Shown here one piece after another: positions 10,321-23,660 of a DNA stretch of 64,000 bases (within the stretch, counting starts at the first letter, position 1; each line of letters starts with the position of its first letter). Origin of the DNA: Hofstenia miamia (lineage: Eukaryota > Xenacoelomorpha > Acoela); assembly GCA_004352715.1 (NCBI GenBank), contig SCFE01000009.1:2160036-2224035 (forward strand), given 5' to 3'. Under the pieces are notes generated by a model. The model saw nothing but the letters and a program-made list of their open reading frames with translations. It was not told the DNA's origin and ran no database searches. The translations under genes were made by a program, and so were the position numbers.

Positions 10321-13300
10321 ATATCTGCATGTTCTTATTAAGGTTAATTAAGCTCCTAAAAAACGACATATAAAAATAATGGTTAGTAGATAAAAATATT
10401 TATCATTATGGTGACATATTAAGAATAATAGTTTAAGATGAACAATAAAAATGAACCATTTTTTTGCACAAAACTAAGGCTCAATTCCTTATTTTGCAAA
10501 GGGAACACTAGAGTTAAGCTGATGTCTTAATATTATATTAATATAGGGGTGTTCATGTTGAAATTGTAGTTTCACATTGCTGGCCTATTTTCAAATTGAA
10601 TAGACCAGTTGCAGTTGCTCTATGGATCGATCCATGTCACTTCTTGTGGATTGGATTGGATATGGATCGGAAGATATTCGATCCACGTCAACCCTGTGCT
10701 TATACCGCGGGAGCGATTTTGTTTAAGCGGAACCAGTATGAAATTGCTGCGATTCGGAAAGAGGTTATTTTGACATTTGGTCAAATTGAAACAATTGATG
10801 GACAGTATAAACCCCCTACCCTACTTATTTCGGCAATTGTGCTTAGAAACACTGTTTCAAAAAGTAAAATACTCAAATCACATTTTAAAATTTTCTAATT
10901 CATTACCTAAATGTGCCAGAACTACGCATTAGAAACTACCCGATTCAATTTGAACGATATAACATAGGTAATTAATTTCAGTAAACAAGTTTTCGAGATC
11001 TGTAATAATTCTACTAAGCTTATATTACCAGGGCATCTATCCCATTCATGAAAGCGGGCTGGCGCGTGCTATGTCGGTTACAGACTGGGTCGTCCATAAA
11101 ATATCTGGCTGTTGGTCAGCTCGAGTTAACACTAAATGAAATGCAGGCTGAAGTACAGGCCACATCTAAATAATTGTCATGTAAAATTTCTAGTTGTTTA
11201 CAACTTGTGTTCCAAAAATATTCCATGATTATATAAAGTAATGATTTCAATGGTTTGTCATGCGTTTCTATGTCTCTACATTTTTGTTCTATTTTGGTAT
11301 TTCATTGATCATTGGACTAAAAGTAAGTGGATAGCCAAAGCAAAACAGGATTGAGTTGTGGGCCGTACTGTGTGGCTTTTAAAAAAATATCACCCTGCTT
11401 ACATTCCTTGGTTTAGCATTATTAAAGTTTAATGAAAAAATTTGGGAAAACAGCCCAGCTGAGAAAAATTAAAAACGTTGAATAAAAAAACAAAATACAT
11501 TAAAAAGCATTTAATTGATTTCCTATTTGTTTCAAAATGAACCTTTACAACATTAAAGAAAATAAATGAAAAAATTAGCTTTAATAGTTTTTAAATTCAG
11601 TCATAAAGTGGAACATTTTTACGGGAGATTAAAAGAAATACTGATCAGAGAACAGAGAATTAATTGCTACAGGAACGAAATAGACGCTATAGTAATAACA
11701 GTGAAAAGATATGAATACAATATATTCCAGCATAAACAAAAATTAGTTATTTTTAATGTTTTTTTCGTTTTTAGTGGTACTGCCAGTGATGTGAAATCAT
11801 AAAATATAAGCGACAGGTAGTAATCTTCTTTTATTTGTTCAAACTGAATTTCAATGAGAGATTCTTAACCTGATCAAGTTTGTACTACACGTTTGTTAAC
11901 AATCGATCTCCTATAAAAGTTTAAATTGGCAAAAGTTATAGAATATCTTCATATTTGGGGCATGAACGGTTGGACTCTTCCACCTACGATATTTTTGTGG
12001 TTAAAAATTACAAACCATGAGTGGCTTTTACGAATTATTGTTTTCATAATTCATAAATTGTTGTGCAAGGCAACCATATCGTTCTTGAAAGCGAAACATG
12101 GCAATATGACTTAGAATCTTGTTTGTCATTAAATATCTCATTGAAGTTTCAAACTTCGAGATTACCTAAAACTTCAGATAAGGGTGTTGTTTTCTCTCAA
12201 CTACATAGTTAAGGTCTTTCAAAAGAGTATTCGTGTCTAAACCCTAGCTATATAGAAAAATGTAAAGGAAGTTTTCACACATATTCAATGAGGTGGTTAT
12301 GAAGAGAAACATGTTGTCAGCTTGGAATAAACTCCAGAATCTTAAACTTAGCATGTAAAGTTTCTGACTCGGCTTGGTGACAGCAGATCATCTGCAAGAG
12401 ATATTGCATATTTGTGATTTCATCAGACACCAAATTAGACGGGTGAATATATTAGTTAGAGCTATACCTCAATTGTCAGACTAAGTGTAAACAAAGCATT
12501 GAATGTAATTACTGTTCCTTTTATTTTTCCTGATTCATAGAATTTCATTATCACCATATAGTATATACAAGTACAGTTGATAAATTTGTTGACCATGTAG
12601 AGCTTCCATAAAAATGTTAGCAAAACAACTTAATTCTGACTAGTTAGCTAATGACTTACAGAAATATCGTATGAAAGAAATTCTCAATCAGCCCATTAAT
12701 TTATACAAATTTTTACTTAAAATACTGGTGAAAATTCCTACAGTTACTGTAAACCCTGCCAAGACAATCGTTCGGATAAAGCAAATGTGACAGTTTAGTG
12801 ATACAATCCAGTTGTATGATACGAAGAGGGTTTATCTGGTTTTTGTAACATAAAGTTTTTTCCAACAAGTTTAGAACAATGGAAACCTGTCATTCTTTTC
12901 AAATCATAGTAAACGTTCAGTCATGGAAAGCTACTGGAACGATGAATTTTGAAGATACAGATTGTAGTTTGCAAGTTCTTGGAAAGTTATAGTTTTTGCA
13001 TTTACACGAAATGGTGTTAGAACTGATTTGTTCTCTGTGCATTAATCCAGACTCATTACACTAAGAATCATTTGGTCTTCAAAGGCTAATTTCAGTTTGG
13101 ATAATGTTACTAACTTTTTCTTTTGCTTTTGCATTTTTAATTGTACTGGGTACGTCATCAGATTGTTACATAAAAAATTAACCGCAATACATTCGTGCAT
13201 CCACCTGATGCTTAGTTAAGCCCATATCTCTATGCTGAAGTTCTTAAAATATTGAAAAGTTGAAAGGTATATAGTAGCTCAATTAGGAAATATCGCCAAA

Positions 13301-14243
13301 ATTGTTATTAAAAGCAAACTAAACCCGAAGAAGAATTACGCATTGACAAATATAATAATAAAGCTCTAAACAATAAGAATATTTGATATGCCTAAGACAA
13401 ATTCACAAGCTAAAACTAACAAAATGAGCTTAGTAGAATGGCAGAGCATAAAGTAATAGAAAGAAAATGAATATCTCCAGATCGGCCTGTGATCCTTTTT
13501 GAAAGTAACTTGCAGCCCAAACAGTTATCAATCTCTTACCATGACAAAAATGTTGATAGTCAGGCTAAAAAATGTGTTTAATGGAGTATAAGCTTGTGCT
13601 TAATGCAATTTGGATTACACATGTCAACGGGTATTAAATGACCTAAAAATTTCATTCGCTTCCGGACTAATTTTAAGGCTCTTGTTGCAATTTAGTATAT
13701 GTATATATATTCACCGGTATTTGTAACATACTAAATACAAGAAAATATTATTCCTTCATTCCAAACGAATTTTTTGGTTTGGAGATATATAATTCATGGA
13801 GAACTTAAATCCACAAATCTTGACAAAAATACATAATATATACTAAACATTGTAATTGAGTGAGATGTTTTTGTAATTATTTGAAAACTGGCAGCCTTTG
13901 CTCAAAATTTAGTGTATGCATTTTTTATTTACTGCCTTTTGTTGTTGAAAACATTAAGTATATCAAATTATTTAGAAAAAATTCAAAATTTCTGCAGACA
14001 CTATTACGCAACATATATTTCGAAATCGAGGTGAATTATTTTCGCAATAGAAAGGTACTTGACTTTATATCAAAATGAGGAGAATCGTAGATTCACTTTA
14101 GTCAAGGAGAAGTTTTTATGCAAGCTATTTTTACAAACCCTGCAGTAATTGAATCATATTGAATAATATCAGGATTTCTGTTTAGAAATTCTATACTACG
14201 AAATGTATGTAGATAAATTGTCAAGAACAAATTTCAAACAACT
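10321..14243. other. 3.9 kb without a recognisable gene
   Basis: AT-rich sequence with only short open frames (up to 100 codons at 10596-10898, with no homology I can see). 10600-10690 and 8580-8680 both carry repeated GGAT/ATGGAT words, probably low complexity. No transposon ends or RNA genes seen. Confidence 0.45.

Positions 14244-14274
<31 letters not shown>
14244..14274. repeat. (ATT)n microsatellite
   Basis: About ten ATT units directly upstream of the non-LTR copy at 14383-16595. Confidence 0.9.
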
Positions 14275-14382
14275 GCTTGCTCTGGCCGTGGACGGTCGGG
14301 TTTCTCTCTCACTCGCAGAAGCGATACGCGTAAAGCTATTTGCTTCTCTAATCAAAGATAAAAAGAAACGCCGCTGCATCAA

Positions 14383-15117
14383 ATGTTCTCTCTTCTCCAC
14401 AAAGAAATCGCCGCTGAAGCTCTTCTACTTCTTTTCAAAAGCTCACTCAACTCTGTCTCCAATGCTGCGACACAATCTTCTCCTACCAAATCTGCTTGCT
14501 CAATCAATGCATCCTGTTCAACACAAACATTCGATTCTCCCTCCAAACATCACTATATTTCCTTCAAAAATCCACTCCAGTCTCCAAGAAGAAAATCTGA
14601 CAAACCATGAAGTCAAGTAAAATCGATCAAACCTGGTACAACCTCATTAATCATTGGAAGTAGTATCCTGCGAAATGTCCGCTCAAATAATCTTCTACCT
14701 AACCAAACCACGTCCATCCATTCTTATCTTGGTCACAATTGTAGACGTCTTGCTGAAAAGATCTCGCAATATCCAAAAGTTAACGTCAATTCTGTCATTC
14801 TAAACATTGGTCTAATCGATGCAATACACTCCACTGATGTTCGAACATTCAAATCAAACATCAATCATCTACTTCTTAGAACTTACACCAGTCTCCAAAT
14901 ATTCACTCTTACAACAAAATCACTTATTGATGAATTTAACGAAGTCCTATCACGCGTCTCTTCAAACAAGTTCAATGTCATCCCTGTCTTCTTCTTATTA
15001 CCTTCCATTTTTATTATTAAACGTTTTTTTCCTATTTTTGGAGAAAAATTGTTAATCGCATTTAATCAATGTATTATTGATGGTGAATTTTCAGACTTAC
15101 TAAAAAATCTGATATAA
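14383..15117 (+). pseudogene. non-LTR retrotransposon ORF1 with SGNH-hydrolase-like (esterase) domain
   Basis: One frame runs from 14383 to the TAA at 15115-15117, interrupted only by TGA at 14608-14610. The first part is a Ser/Pro/Lys linker (SPTKSACSIN...SPRRKSDKP). After the stop comes TSLIIGSSILRNV, which matches block I of SGNH hydrolases, where the usual GDS nucleophile motif is GSS (14656-14664). About 50 residues on, VILNIGLIDA sits where the G.ND block is expected. CR1-type elements carry such an esterase in ORF1. The frame then runs straight into AFNQCIIDGEFSDLL, normally the start of the RT region, so the endonuclease is missing. Confidence 0.6.
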
Positions 15118-16595
15118 CTCCTATATTTAAAAGAAAGGTGACAACCTAAACGCAAAAAATTATAGACCCATTTGTATTACACATCCTTTTAGAAAACCCT
15201 TTGAAAAACTTTTGTATGTTCAAATAAACNACAATTTAGATTTCGCAATGGTCATAGCACCCAAGACGCAATTCTATCTATTACTCAACAAATAAAGTCT
15301 AATATATCTCATAATAACTGCAGTAGTGTAGCATTATTAGATTTAAGTAAGGCATTCAAATCAATGAATTTCGATATCTTGCAAGACAAGCTTATAAATT
15401 TTGCTGTTACTCAATTGATTTAATCATGAACTTCTTAAAAAAATAGACAGCAGCGTGTAATATTAAACTGTAAAAAATCAAGTTATGTTACAACCGACCG
15501 TGGGGTTCCCCAAGTTACTATACTTGGCCCTATTTTATTTGCAATTTTTGTAAATGATATAATAAAACATGTTAAAAACAACGACATTTACCAATATGCC
15601 GACGACACATGCCTAACAAGTATCGCAAAAAATGCTTTTGATGCTACAAAAAACGTCCAAACAGATGTAGAAAAATTTAACAATTATTTTACTAATAATC
15701 AACTGAAACTAAATATTGAAAAAACTCAATTTATAATTTTTTCACCGAAGGCGCAAAGAAATCTAATAAATGATATAGAACTAAAGATAAATATTGAGTC
15801 AATAAAGGAAAGTGAATCAGTCAGCTATTTAGGAGTGGAGATAGATAATGAATTAACATTTGAAAAATTTCTACTGAATAAGATTCAAAAAATGACTGCA
15901 GGCATTAGATATTTTTATCACTTACGCAATGTAATATCAAGCAATTATCATAAACAACTAATACATGCTTTCTATTTGTCTCATTCTCAATGCTCTTCCT
16001 TTCTTTTAACTAACCTAAATTCGAAACATCGTATGCTTCTATCAAAGACATTTAATTGGTGTATAAAAACTCTAAACTTTGCACAAAAGCATGACGAAGC
16101 ATCAGTATATCGTAATAAATATAAAATATTATCAAATTCATATGCATATGCTATCTGTCTTATTTAAATTCAAATCTCTACAAACATCCCTCCTTTTCCT
16201 TAATGACCATATTAAATTAAATGAGCGATCGCAAAAATTTTTGAGTTTAGATAAAAATTATAATGGCTTTCATCANCATCACATATCAATTAAATTGTGG
16301 AATAATTTAGATTATGAAACGCGAATAGAAAAAAACTATAAAAAATTTAGAAAAAAATTAAAGCAGTCTCTTCTAATAAAAAAATATACATTAGGGGACG
16401 GTAATACACTTCATGCATTCGAAACATATATCCAACATTGAGCACCAACACAAACATTCACTCAAACATTGATTATATTATTATATATTGTACATATTAA
16501 TTTGTAGTTATTTGTTCATGTTTAATTTTTTTTGTCATGTGTTAGTTTGTAGATTTTGTATACATATATAGCGCTATAAATTTGCTCTGACTCTT
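15050..16595 (+). mobile_element. CR1/Jockey-like non-LTR retrotransposon, RT and 3' end (copy A)
   Basis: RT blocks appear in order but in changing frames. The NYRPI-type block is near 15160; QDAILSITQQIKSN near 15260-15305; the catalytic Asp of LLDLSKAFKSMN near 15340; RGVPQ.T.LGPILFA near 15500-15545; and YADD at 15595-15606. The C-terminal region continues in two frames (15835-16167, 16079-16441) through a helical domain to KKLKQSLLIKK. The element ends in TTTGCTCTGACTCTTA near 16595, similar to the GACTCTT tail of the other copies. One N at 15230 and one at 16276, several stops and frame changes: inactive. Confidence 0.8.
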
Positions 16596-16639
16596 ATTAT
16601 TTCATTTCTTTTCACAGCTTCATTTTGGAAACAGAAGGT

Positions 16640-17270
16640 AGAATCAAAACAATACTATTAATTAAGTATTCGAGCATTAGTTGGTTTGGTTGACTTACCC
16701 TTCAAAAAGAGACAACTTATCCCATCAGCACTCGAAGAAATTTCCAATCAAAAAATTGTTGAATCTATTGATATAACTGATATAATTAATTTTACATGTG
16801 AAGTTGATGCGATAATTTGCTACTATGTTGCTGGTTACATCTCTAAGTGCCTGGCAGTAAAACTTTCTTGCATAGAATGCTTGAACTTAGTTAAAAATGA
16901 TGGAAATTTTCCAGATATTATGTGTGATATGGAAAATTCTAGTCTTCTTGAATTAAGAGAACGTGGAAATCTAACCAGACCATCTGATAATATTTTTTCA
17001 TTAATTCGTTATCATTTAATGTCTTACAGCAAATTATAAAAATGGAGTCTTTTAATTTTCTTATATGTAACGCAGCAAAAGTGGACCCAATGTTTTTAAA
17101 GATATTTAATGAAGTATGTCCAAATTATTCGAGAAATGTTTCATGTGCTCAAGACAATATGCAATATTTTAAAAAGAAAATTACTCATGCCTTTAATTGT
17201 TTGAGTAAAACTGTAAACTTTTCATCTTCTCATACTGGGAAAAGCATGTTCAAATTGAAAAAGTTTTAAT
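16640..17270 (+). pseudogene. P-element/THAP-like transposase C-terminal fragment
   Basis: Frame 16686-17039 reads DAIICYYVAGYISKCL, then CIECLNL and ELRERGNLTRPSDNIFSLI. The Y.VAGYI..KL...C..C...L...RG.L..PS pattern is what P-element-like and related THAP transposases show towards the C-terminus. A frame change near 17040 leads to 17042-17269, which has a Cys/His-containing helix and ends in SSSHTGKSMFKLKKF. The catalytic core upstream is absent because the non-LTR copy lies there. No terminal repeats found. Confidence 0.55.
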
Positions 17271-19194
17271 ATCTTGTTTGTAAAATTTTTTGATATTCAG
17301 AATTTACACATTTCTTTTTAGATTACTCTTATATCATTGTTTTTTGTCAATAGCTTGATGGAAAATAGTTTTCAGAAAAAAATAATATTGTTTGAATAAA
17401 TATTGCAATGGCCACATGTTGCGGTTACGAACTAATTTGTTTGTTGTCCGGGGTTTGTTACTCTAGGCGTCCATGTTGATGTAGTGTACACTAGTTCGTA
17501 ATTAAATGAATGCCGAAAGTGATCATTTACAGCATAAGCTGCTTGTTTAATTATTCTTTAGTTTATGATAAACACTCAGAATTTGTTTTTGAAAAGTTCA
17601 CAACAAAGTTTTTCGCGTTCACACTTGAAACTTTGTTGTCAATCTCATTATCTCTGAAAAAGTTGTCACCCAAAGTAAAATCAATTGAACTTTGAAAACT
17701 TTGTTGACAAAGTTTTTTTGCGTTCACAACTTTTGCTGACAACCTCATTAAATTGGAACTGTTTAGAATATGGCTATGTTTATGATAAAAATCAAGATAA
17801 TTCATATGTTTGAAACTGACATTCATTGTTTGGTTACGATTGGAAATCAATATTCATTAAATATTATAACTTATTTAATTAGGAACGCGATAAATTGTTG
17901 CACATTAACATCAGATCAATACATAAAATATTTTGTCTTGTTAGAGATTTATGCTTTGATTGTATTTATTCATGAATTGTTGTAAAAATTGATTTTTCCA
18001 ACAAAGCTTAGACAAATTTTGAAACCTTCCGCGTTCAGAATGTGACATTTATTTCAAATTTGGTCCTCTGCTCTGTTCAGCTATTTTTTGTGATAAAGTG
18101 ACAATGTATTGTGTCTTAGGTGTAAAATCTGATGTTAGATTTTGGCTTGATAACAGGGCTTTGTTTAGGGAGTCAACAGTGACCTATTTCAACTGCTTTG
18201 TCCTCGATTATATTATTTTCCGACTATATCTTGATAACAATGTCAGGATGCACATTTATTGGTGGCATATAATAATTTATTAATAATAGAAGATATTCTG
18301 ATCATGCTACATGTCTTCAAATTTCATAATTTCTTCTCTCAGCACCACTACTGCACTTGGACCCAACGTCTTCAATGTCATCAGAAGTCGCTTACATGCT
18401 ATAGCAAGAACAATGTTGAATGCAGATCGGGCGTTGAATGGGGTGCGCCAGACGGTCCAGTTTGGGCTTTCACCAAAGAAATTTTTTTGTGAAAATAATG
18501 AATCTTTTTACAAAAAAATTTGAATTTCAAATCTACAGCAAATGTTTTATTATAACTTAACCATGAATTTACGCATTCTTACAATTTTTGACGGTTTCAA
18601 TAGAAATATAAAAATGCTCACGACTCACGATCTAATAAGTATTAGGTATACAGAAAATCGGAAAGTTTTTCAGTTTTTCAATAAATTTGAAGTTTCATGA
18701 AAAAATCGTGAAATGTTTTCCCAACACTGGAATTACTTTTACTACAAATATTTAACATAAAGGGCAGCACGTTTACCTGTTGAGCAAAGTTGAAGAATTT
18801 GGGCCTTTTTATCAGCTGAACTGAACAATCTGAGCCGAGCCGAGTGTAAAATGGATTCTAGTCAGCGCGGTATCTACAGTGTATGGTAGTTTTGACACAG
18901 ATGGACGAAAAAAACAAGTGAGGCATGCAGCTTTAAAGCTATACCATGCACACACGAGTGATAGACAAAGGCAAAAATGATGAGAACATGATAACCGGAC
19001 TAAGAAGTGAATGCGAAATAGGAAGAGGAAGGTTCTACAGAAGTAATAATTGAGTGAACAGATCAATATCAAGATCACTAGAACATGGGTCATGCCTGTG
19101 CTAAGATACTCTGCAGCAATGGATTTTGAAATAAAATTGAGTTGGAGAATGCTTACTAGAAGTAAAACAAGGTTTAATTGAAAAAGATATGTGA
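17271..19194. other. no gene; local CAAAGTTTTT repeats
   Basis: 17590-17760 contains two partly repeated blocks (ACAAAGTTTTTCGCGTTCAC and ACAAAGTTTTTTTGCGTTCAC, each followed by GACAACCTCATTA or GTCAATCTCATTA), suggestive of a degenerate short repeat. Open frames here (up to 136 codons at 19222-18812, minus) show no recognisable domain. Confidence 0.4.
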
Positions 19195-19862
19195 AAATAT
19201 TGTACATTTTAAGGCGCAACAAGTGTTAAGTAAGATATACACTGCGTGTAGAAGCAGATTTAGGATTGAAGGATTGTGTAAACAAATACACTAGGAATGA
19301 CTAATAAAAATGAAAACGAAATACTTCTGTCGCGCGATGGCGTATGAAAATTGATTTTTGCGTGCTATCTTAATACATGACATAAAAAATATTTTTAGCT
19401 CTAAATTGGCCTGTATTTTTATACCGTCACGAAATCTTTCTGCATCGTGAAGCAATACGCATTGTAGTGCTGCCTTTCTTTAAAGGAAATAATTTTTGCT
19501 AGATTTTGGGGCAATTTGCATTTTATTCGCCCATATATTTTCTTGAGAAGTCATAGGAAAAAAGTATTTTTTGCGATTTCTCTAAATTGCTCTGATTTCG
19601 TGAGGGCATAAAAATGCAGTCAATTTAGAGAAATTGCTAAAAATATTTTTACGCCATGTATTAAGATAGCACACGAAATCAATTTTCGTTCGCCATCGCG
19701 CGGCTGAAATATTTCCTAGCAAGAAATCTTTCGTGTAATGTTTTAAATTTTATTAGTGATGCCTAGTGTATTTGTTTACGCTATCCTTCAATCCTAAATC
19801 TTCTGCTTCTACACGCAGTGTATATCTTACTCAACACTTGTTGCCCCTTAAAATGTTCAATA
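19195..19862. mobile_element. fold-back (long terminal inverted repeat) element
   Basis: The left arm (about 19195-19410) and right arm (about 19640-19862) are inverted copies. Shared landmarks in each arm are a CAACAAGTGTT block, GATATACACTGCGTGTAGA, AAACAAATACACTAGG, CGCGCGATGGCG and GTGCTATCTTAATACATG. The arms differ by point changes and small indels; the middle about 230 bases are unique. No transposase. Non-autonomous DNA element or MITE-like palindrome. Confidence 0.7.
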
Positions 19863-19869
19863 TAACCGC

Positions 19870-19900
19870 GTATATATATATATATATATATGTATATATA
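19870..19900. repeat. (TA)n microsatellite
   Basis: TA repeat directly beside the right end of the fold-back element. Confidence 0.85.
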
Positions 19901-21780
19901 ATTCATTTAACCTGCGGTTTCTTCGCATTTAGATATCTATATTGGCTTGTGAGTTATGAGGGTATAAATAGTTGAAGAAAACATTACAGTATGAAAGTTG
20001 AGGAGTGTTTTTGCTTAAGACATGAAATGAAGTTTGTGTTCATTCAAAATTGACGCAGGCTATAAAATAAGACATTATATCAGATGAGAGCTCAAAAATT
20101 TTTGACGATGCACACTGTTTCATACGTGGGAAAAAAATTAATTGCATAAATTTAGAAAGTGTTATTTTTTCCATGCATACGTGCTAAGTTTTTGTTGCAG
20201 ATTTTTCTTAGAGGTGAACTTTAGAATAATTATCATATCCTAAATTTTATTTGTTTTCAAAATATATTGGATGGGCCATTAATATTTATATAGAAAACAT
20301 TCATATAAATGCTTTATTAAAAACGCAATTCATTGCATCTCATTGTACAAGAGAAAAAGACATTTTTAATTTTTTGAAAGAATTATAAAATTATTTTTCC
20401 TCTTTTTCTGCTATAATCTGCTCATCACGACTATATTTTTTAAATAATTATTTTAAAATATAAATTTTCTTGAAAGCAATTTTTATTTTTTAAACCATGA
20501 AATACTTTGAAATCGTCAGCAAAATGAAAAGAAATAATATTCCACCATTGGAAAAAATCTATAGATTTTGTGTAAAGTTTACTAGGTGGTGGGTCCCTGA
20601 TAACTTTGACAAGCAAAAAATACGAAATTTTCTACCAAGTTGAGAAAAAAAAACCATCAAAATTCAGTCGAATATGCACACATTTGTAAAAAGTGAAAAA
20701 GAAAGGCATAATCTACAACTAACGAAAGTACGTGAAATTGTTTCTAACAAACTACCAAAAATTAACACCGAGATTCTTCAAACATTGTTCACATGAGTTG
20801 ATGAAGTCAAAATTTTCGATTTTTTTATTTTTGGCAAAAAACACTCAAAAAATTAAGCACAGTGTGGTCCTATGAAAATTAATAAATAAGGACCCCGTAT
20901 AATATTGTGAAAAAAATGCCTATTTCCTTACGCAGTGCCAAACATATGAATCATTAATATTAATTTTTGTACTTGTCAATTTGACTTTAGTGCTGACTCG
21001 AATTGGGAAATTCACCAGTTTCCATGAAGTTTTTCAGAGCCCTTCTTGGACCTCCTGCTGTTCCTAATTTTTCCGATTCCTTTACTCAGATCCCAAGCAC
21101 TTTTATAAAACTAACTTCTGATATACCTTTTAGGTTTTTCTACTACTCTTCTAGTGCTCCAATCAACTTTCACCATTTTTCGATTTCCCACACCAACTTA
21201 TTTTTTTCATTGTTTGCTATTGTACATTTCACTCTTTCATCTGCAAAAAAAATTACATTTTAAGCAATTTCTCGCAATTGAAGAATAATACACGAATGCT
21301 TTGGTAGAGAAATCAAAACCAAAATCACATTTAGAAAAATTAAGTTGGTTTGAAAAAGTTGATTTCCTACTTAACGGTTTATGAAGCAAATAAGCTTAAA
21401 ATTGCATATAGTACTAAACCCACTCAATATTAACTTATTCACAAGTGTATTGTTTATACTAAACTATTTGAATTGCGAAAACCAAATTTCTGACTTCATA
21501 ATGGCGGCTAAGATGATGAATTTGATGATGAATTTTTTATCCAAAAGATAATTCTAACAGTATTTCAATGATATACGAGAAGAAAAATCAATTTCCTTAA
21601 TATCGAGCAATTTTCGAGTGACTTGAAATGTTTTCTTGCTAAAAACCAAAATTATTTTTCAAATTGACAAAAATCAATTTTTTACGTGGTGTTATGGAAT
21701 TGACCTAAAGCTCCAATGAATCATACTTAGTACCTTAAAATATAGTCATTCAGTACCTTTATTAGTGAAATTTTGCTATT
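19901..21780. other. no gene recognised
   Basis: AT-rich. The plus-strand open frame 21003-21263 has no supportable homology. 21932-21951 is a perfect 20-base palindrome centred on TTATAA. Confidence 0.4.
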
Positions 21781-22930
21781 TAAGCTTTCTGCATTTTTCT
21801 AGTATTCTCCAAGCATTGTTCTGCCTAAACCGTATTTGACTATATGTTCCTCGCCATCTCTTGTATACCTCCTTGTAGTCGGGCGACCGGAAGCCCACAG
21901 GCATGAAGTGAAGAGGCGGGCATGGGCCGCCTGTTGTCTTATAAGACAACATACAATATTTCCAAGAAACTACCTGAATACTTCTGTTTTGCACATGTTT
22001 CTTTTAAAGTTTTCTTTTAGATGCGTTTGATTATAAGTATAATAAAGCTTGCAAATTTTAATTTAATGTATTTTTTCATTTCTGTCGGTTTTAAAGCTTT
22101 TGATTTCGAACACAGTGGAGAATAAGTGGGTGGGCACTAGGCAGGGAAGACAACGGGCGGGTATACACGGCCCACCCGTTTTCTTTCAAAGCGGGTTGTG
22201 AGGGCACACACTCTCTGTTCTAATTTTCTCAGTCTTAGAACAACTTACAAGTGATCCCATAATTTGATTAACTACATATCGTTCTGCTTCTACTTCTGCC
22301 TCATTACTTATAGACATTTCTATCTTTGCTGTCATGTACAACCTATCAACACCTCCATATATATTGAAATCTTTTCTGTTGTTAGCAACATTCTGTTTTA
22401 CCAGATTAATACTACCTACTCACCTGCTTTTGCTGCAGAATTTTTTCTTGCATATGGTACATTGTAGAATCTATTCTTTAGGATTTCAACCTACATATTG
22501 TCTCTTGACCGGTTTTTTTTCAGTTTCTCTTTCATGTAGTTACATAAACTTCAGTTTGCCTACTCCACACACATATCCTATACTGTTTTAATCTTACCTA
22601 TCTGCTTTTTGATATTAGGCAGTTTATTCATAATTCTACATTTTCTATTTTGGCTTTCTATCTCCATTATCTTGTCGTCTTCATTTACTCATGAGGTTCA
22701 CGTGAACTTTTTTCAGCACGCCCCATGCCCTTGCATACATAAAACTGCTCACAGGTATGCATAAAACTGCTCACAGCTATATGCATAAAACTGTTCACAG
22801 CTGTGATTCTCTTTGCGACTATCCCTTAAATACGCTGTTGATCATTGCTGTCTCTACTGATAACTTGGTCGAATCGAGAAAACTAGTTCTTTTATCTATA
22901 AGCACATGAATCTTTTCATCAGTTTGGATT
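21781..22930 (-). pseudogene. second decayed copy of the 0.7-1.3 kb retrotransposon fragment
   Basis: Minus-strand sequence 22870-22430 follows the order of words in the fragment at 690-1285: the TCTCTACTG..A.CTTG region, GTGATTCT, CATGCCC.TGCATACA, then TTGGCTTTCTATCTCC against CTGGCTTTCTGTCTCC. It is interrupted by stops and by a triplicated 17-base segment. Limits are uncertain. A GGCGGG-rich stretch lies at 21880-21930 and another at 22130-22200. Confidence 0.4.
22738..22800. repeat. three copies of CATAAAACTGYTCACAG
   Basis: Copies at 22738-22754, 22760-22776 and 22784-22800, spaced 22-24 bases, inside the decayed retrotransposon fragment. Confidence 0.9.
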
Positions 22931-23451
22931 GGATTTTTATTTAACTCTTGTTGTCTGATAGGTTATTTGTTTACTTTCCAGGGCAAACCTTTACTTGCAA
23001 GCTTTTCTTTTGCGACGCGCATTCATCACCTATTCAAAACAGCAATCAATAATAGCATATGTATAAGTTTATAAATCATTAAACTTGATTTTTTATAGTT
23101 TGGCACTACGGATTATTTTTGCATTGTCTGGGGAAAATTGTGAGAACGTACAAAAGAAATTCCAACCGAAGTAGCTATGGGCATGAAGCCTTAAATCAAC
23201 TCAAGAGGCGCCGAGGAATGGCGAAATACGCCTGCTGATGCACTGCGAAACTATCATCACAACAACGCAGGCTTGCCGTTGTGTGTTGGGTTGTGTGAAC
23301 ATAAAACCCATCGTCCCAAAATTTTTAAATTTAAATTGTGTTCGTACTTATTTTTTTTACAGTTCATAGTGTTTCTAAATAAGACATAGCAATTCAGCGT
23401 GCTCAAATCTTTCTATTGAAAAACGTGGTCACATGTCGTTGATCTTCAATT

Positions 23452-23660
23452 ATGAACGTAGGCAGAATTTTTGATGTAGGGGGACATCTGAGTCTTGATG
23501 AAGTGAGTGACCGAAATTTTTTAAAAATTTTGACCATAAATGTATTTCACCATCTTAGTTTAAAATTTGTTAATTTTCTGTCGAAAAGTTTTATATTTAA
23601 AAGAGGAAAATCAATTTTGAAAACCCAACGAGCGGACATCCCACCATGTCCTCCTTGAAT
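23452..23660 (+). repeat. dispersed repeat, copy 2 (GGACATCCCACCATGTCC end)
   Basis: Matches 2176-2405 in word order, with the same closing GGACATCCCACCATGTCC. It diverges by many substitutions, so both copies are old. Confidence 0.5.

Noticed and set aside
10669-10678. GGATCGGAAG as a second adapter trace
   Set aside because: Only nine bases match and there is no sequence join at this place.
10596-10898. 100-codon frame MNRPVAVALW...
   Set aside because: No domain, low-complexity GGAT words, no splice or promoter support.
18259-18523. Overlapping short frames reading ALGPNVFNVI and RALNGVRQTVQFGL
   Set aside because: Somewhat protein-like but in two frames, with no recognisable family.
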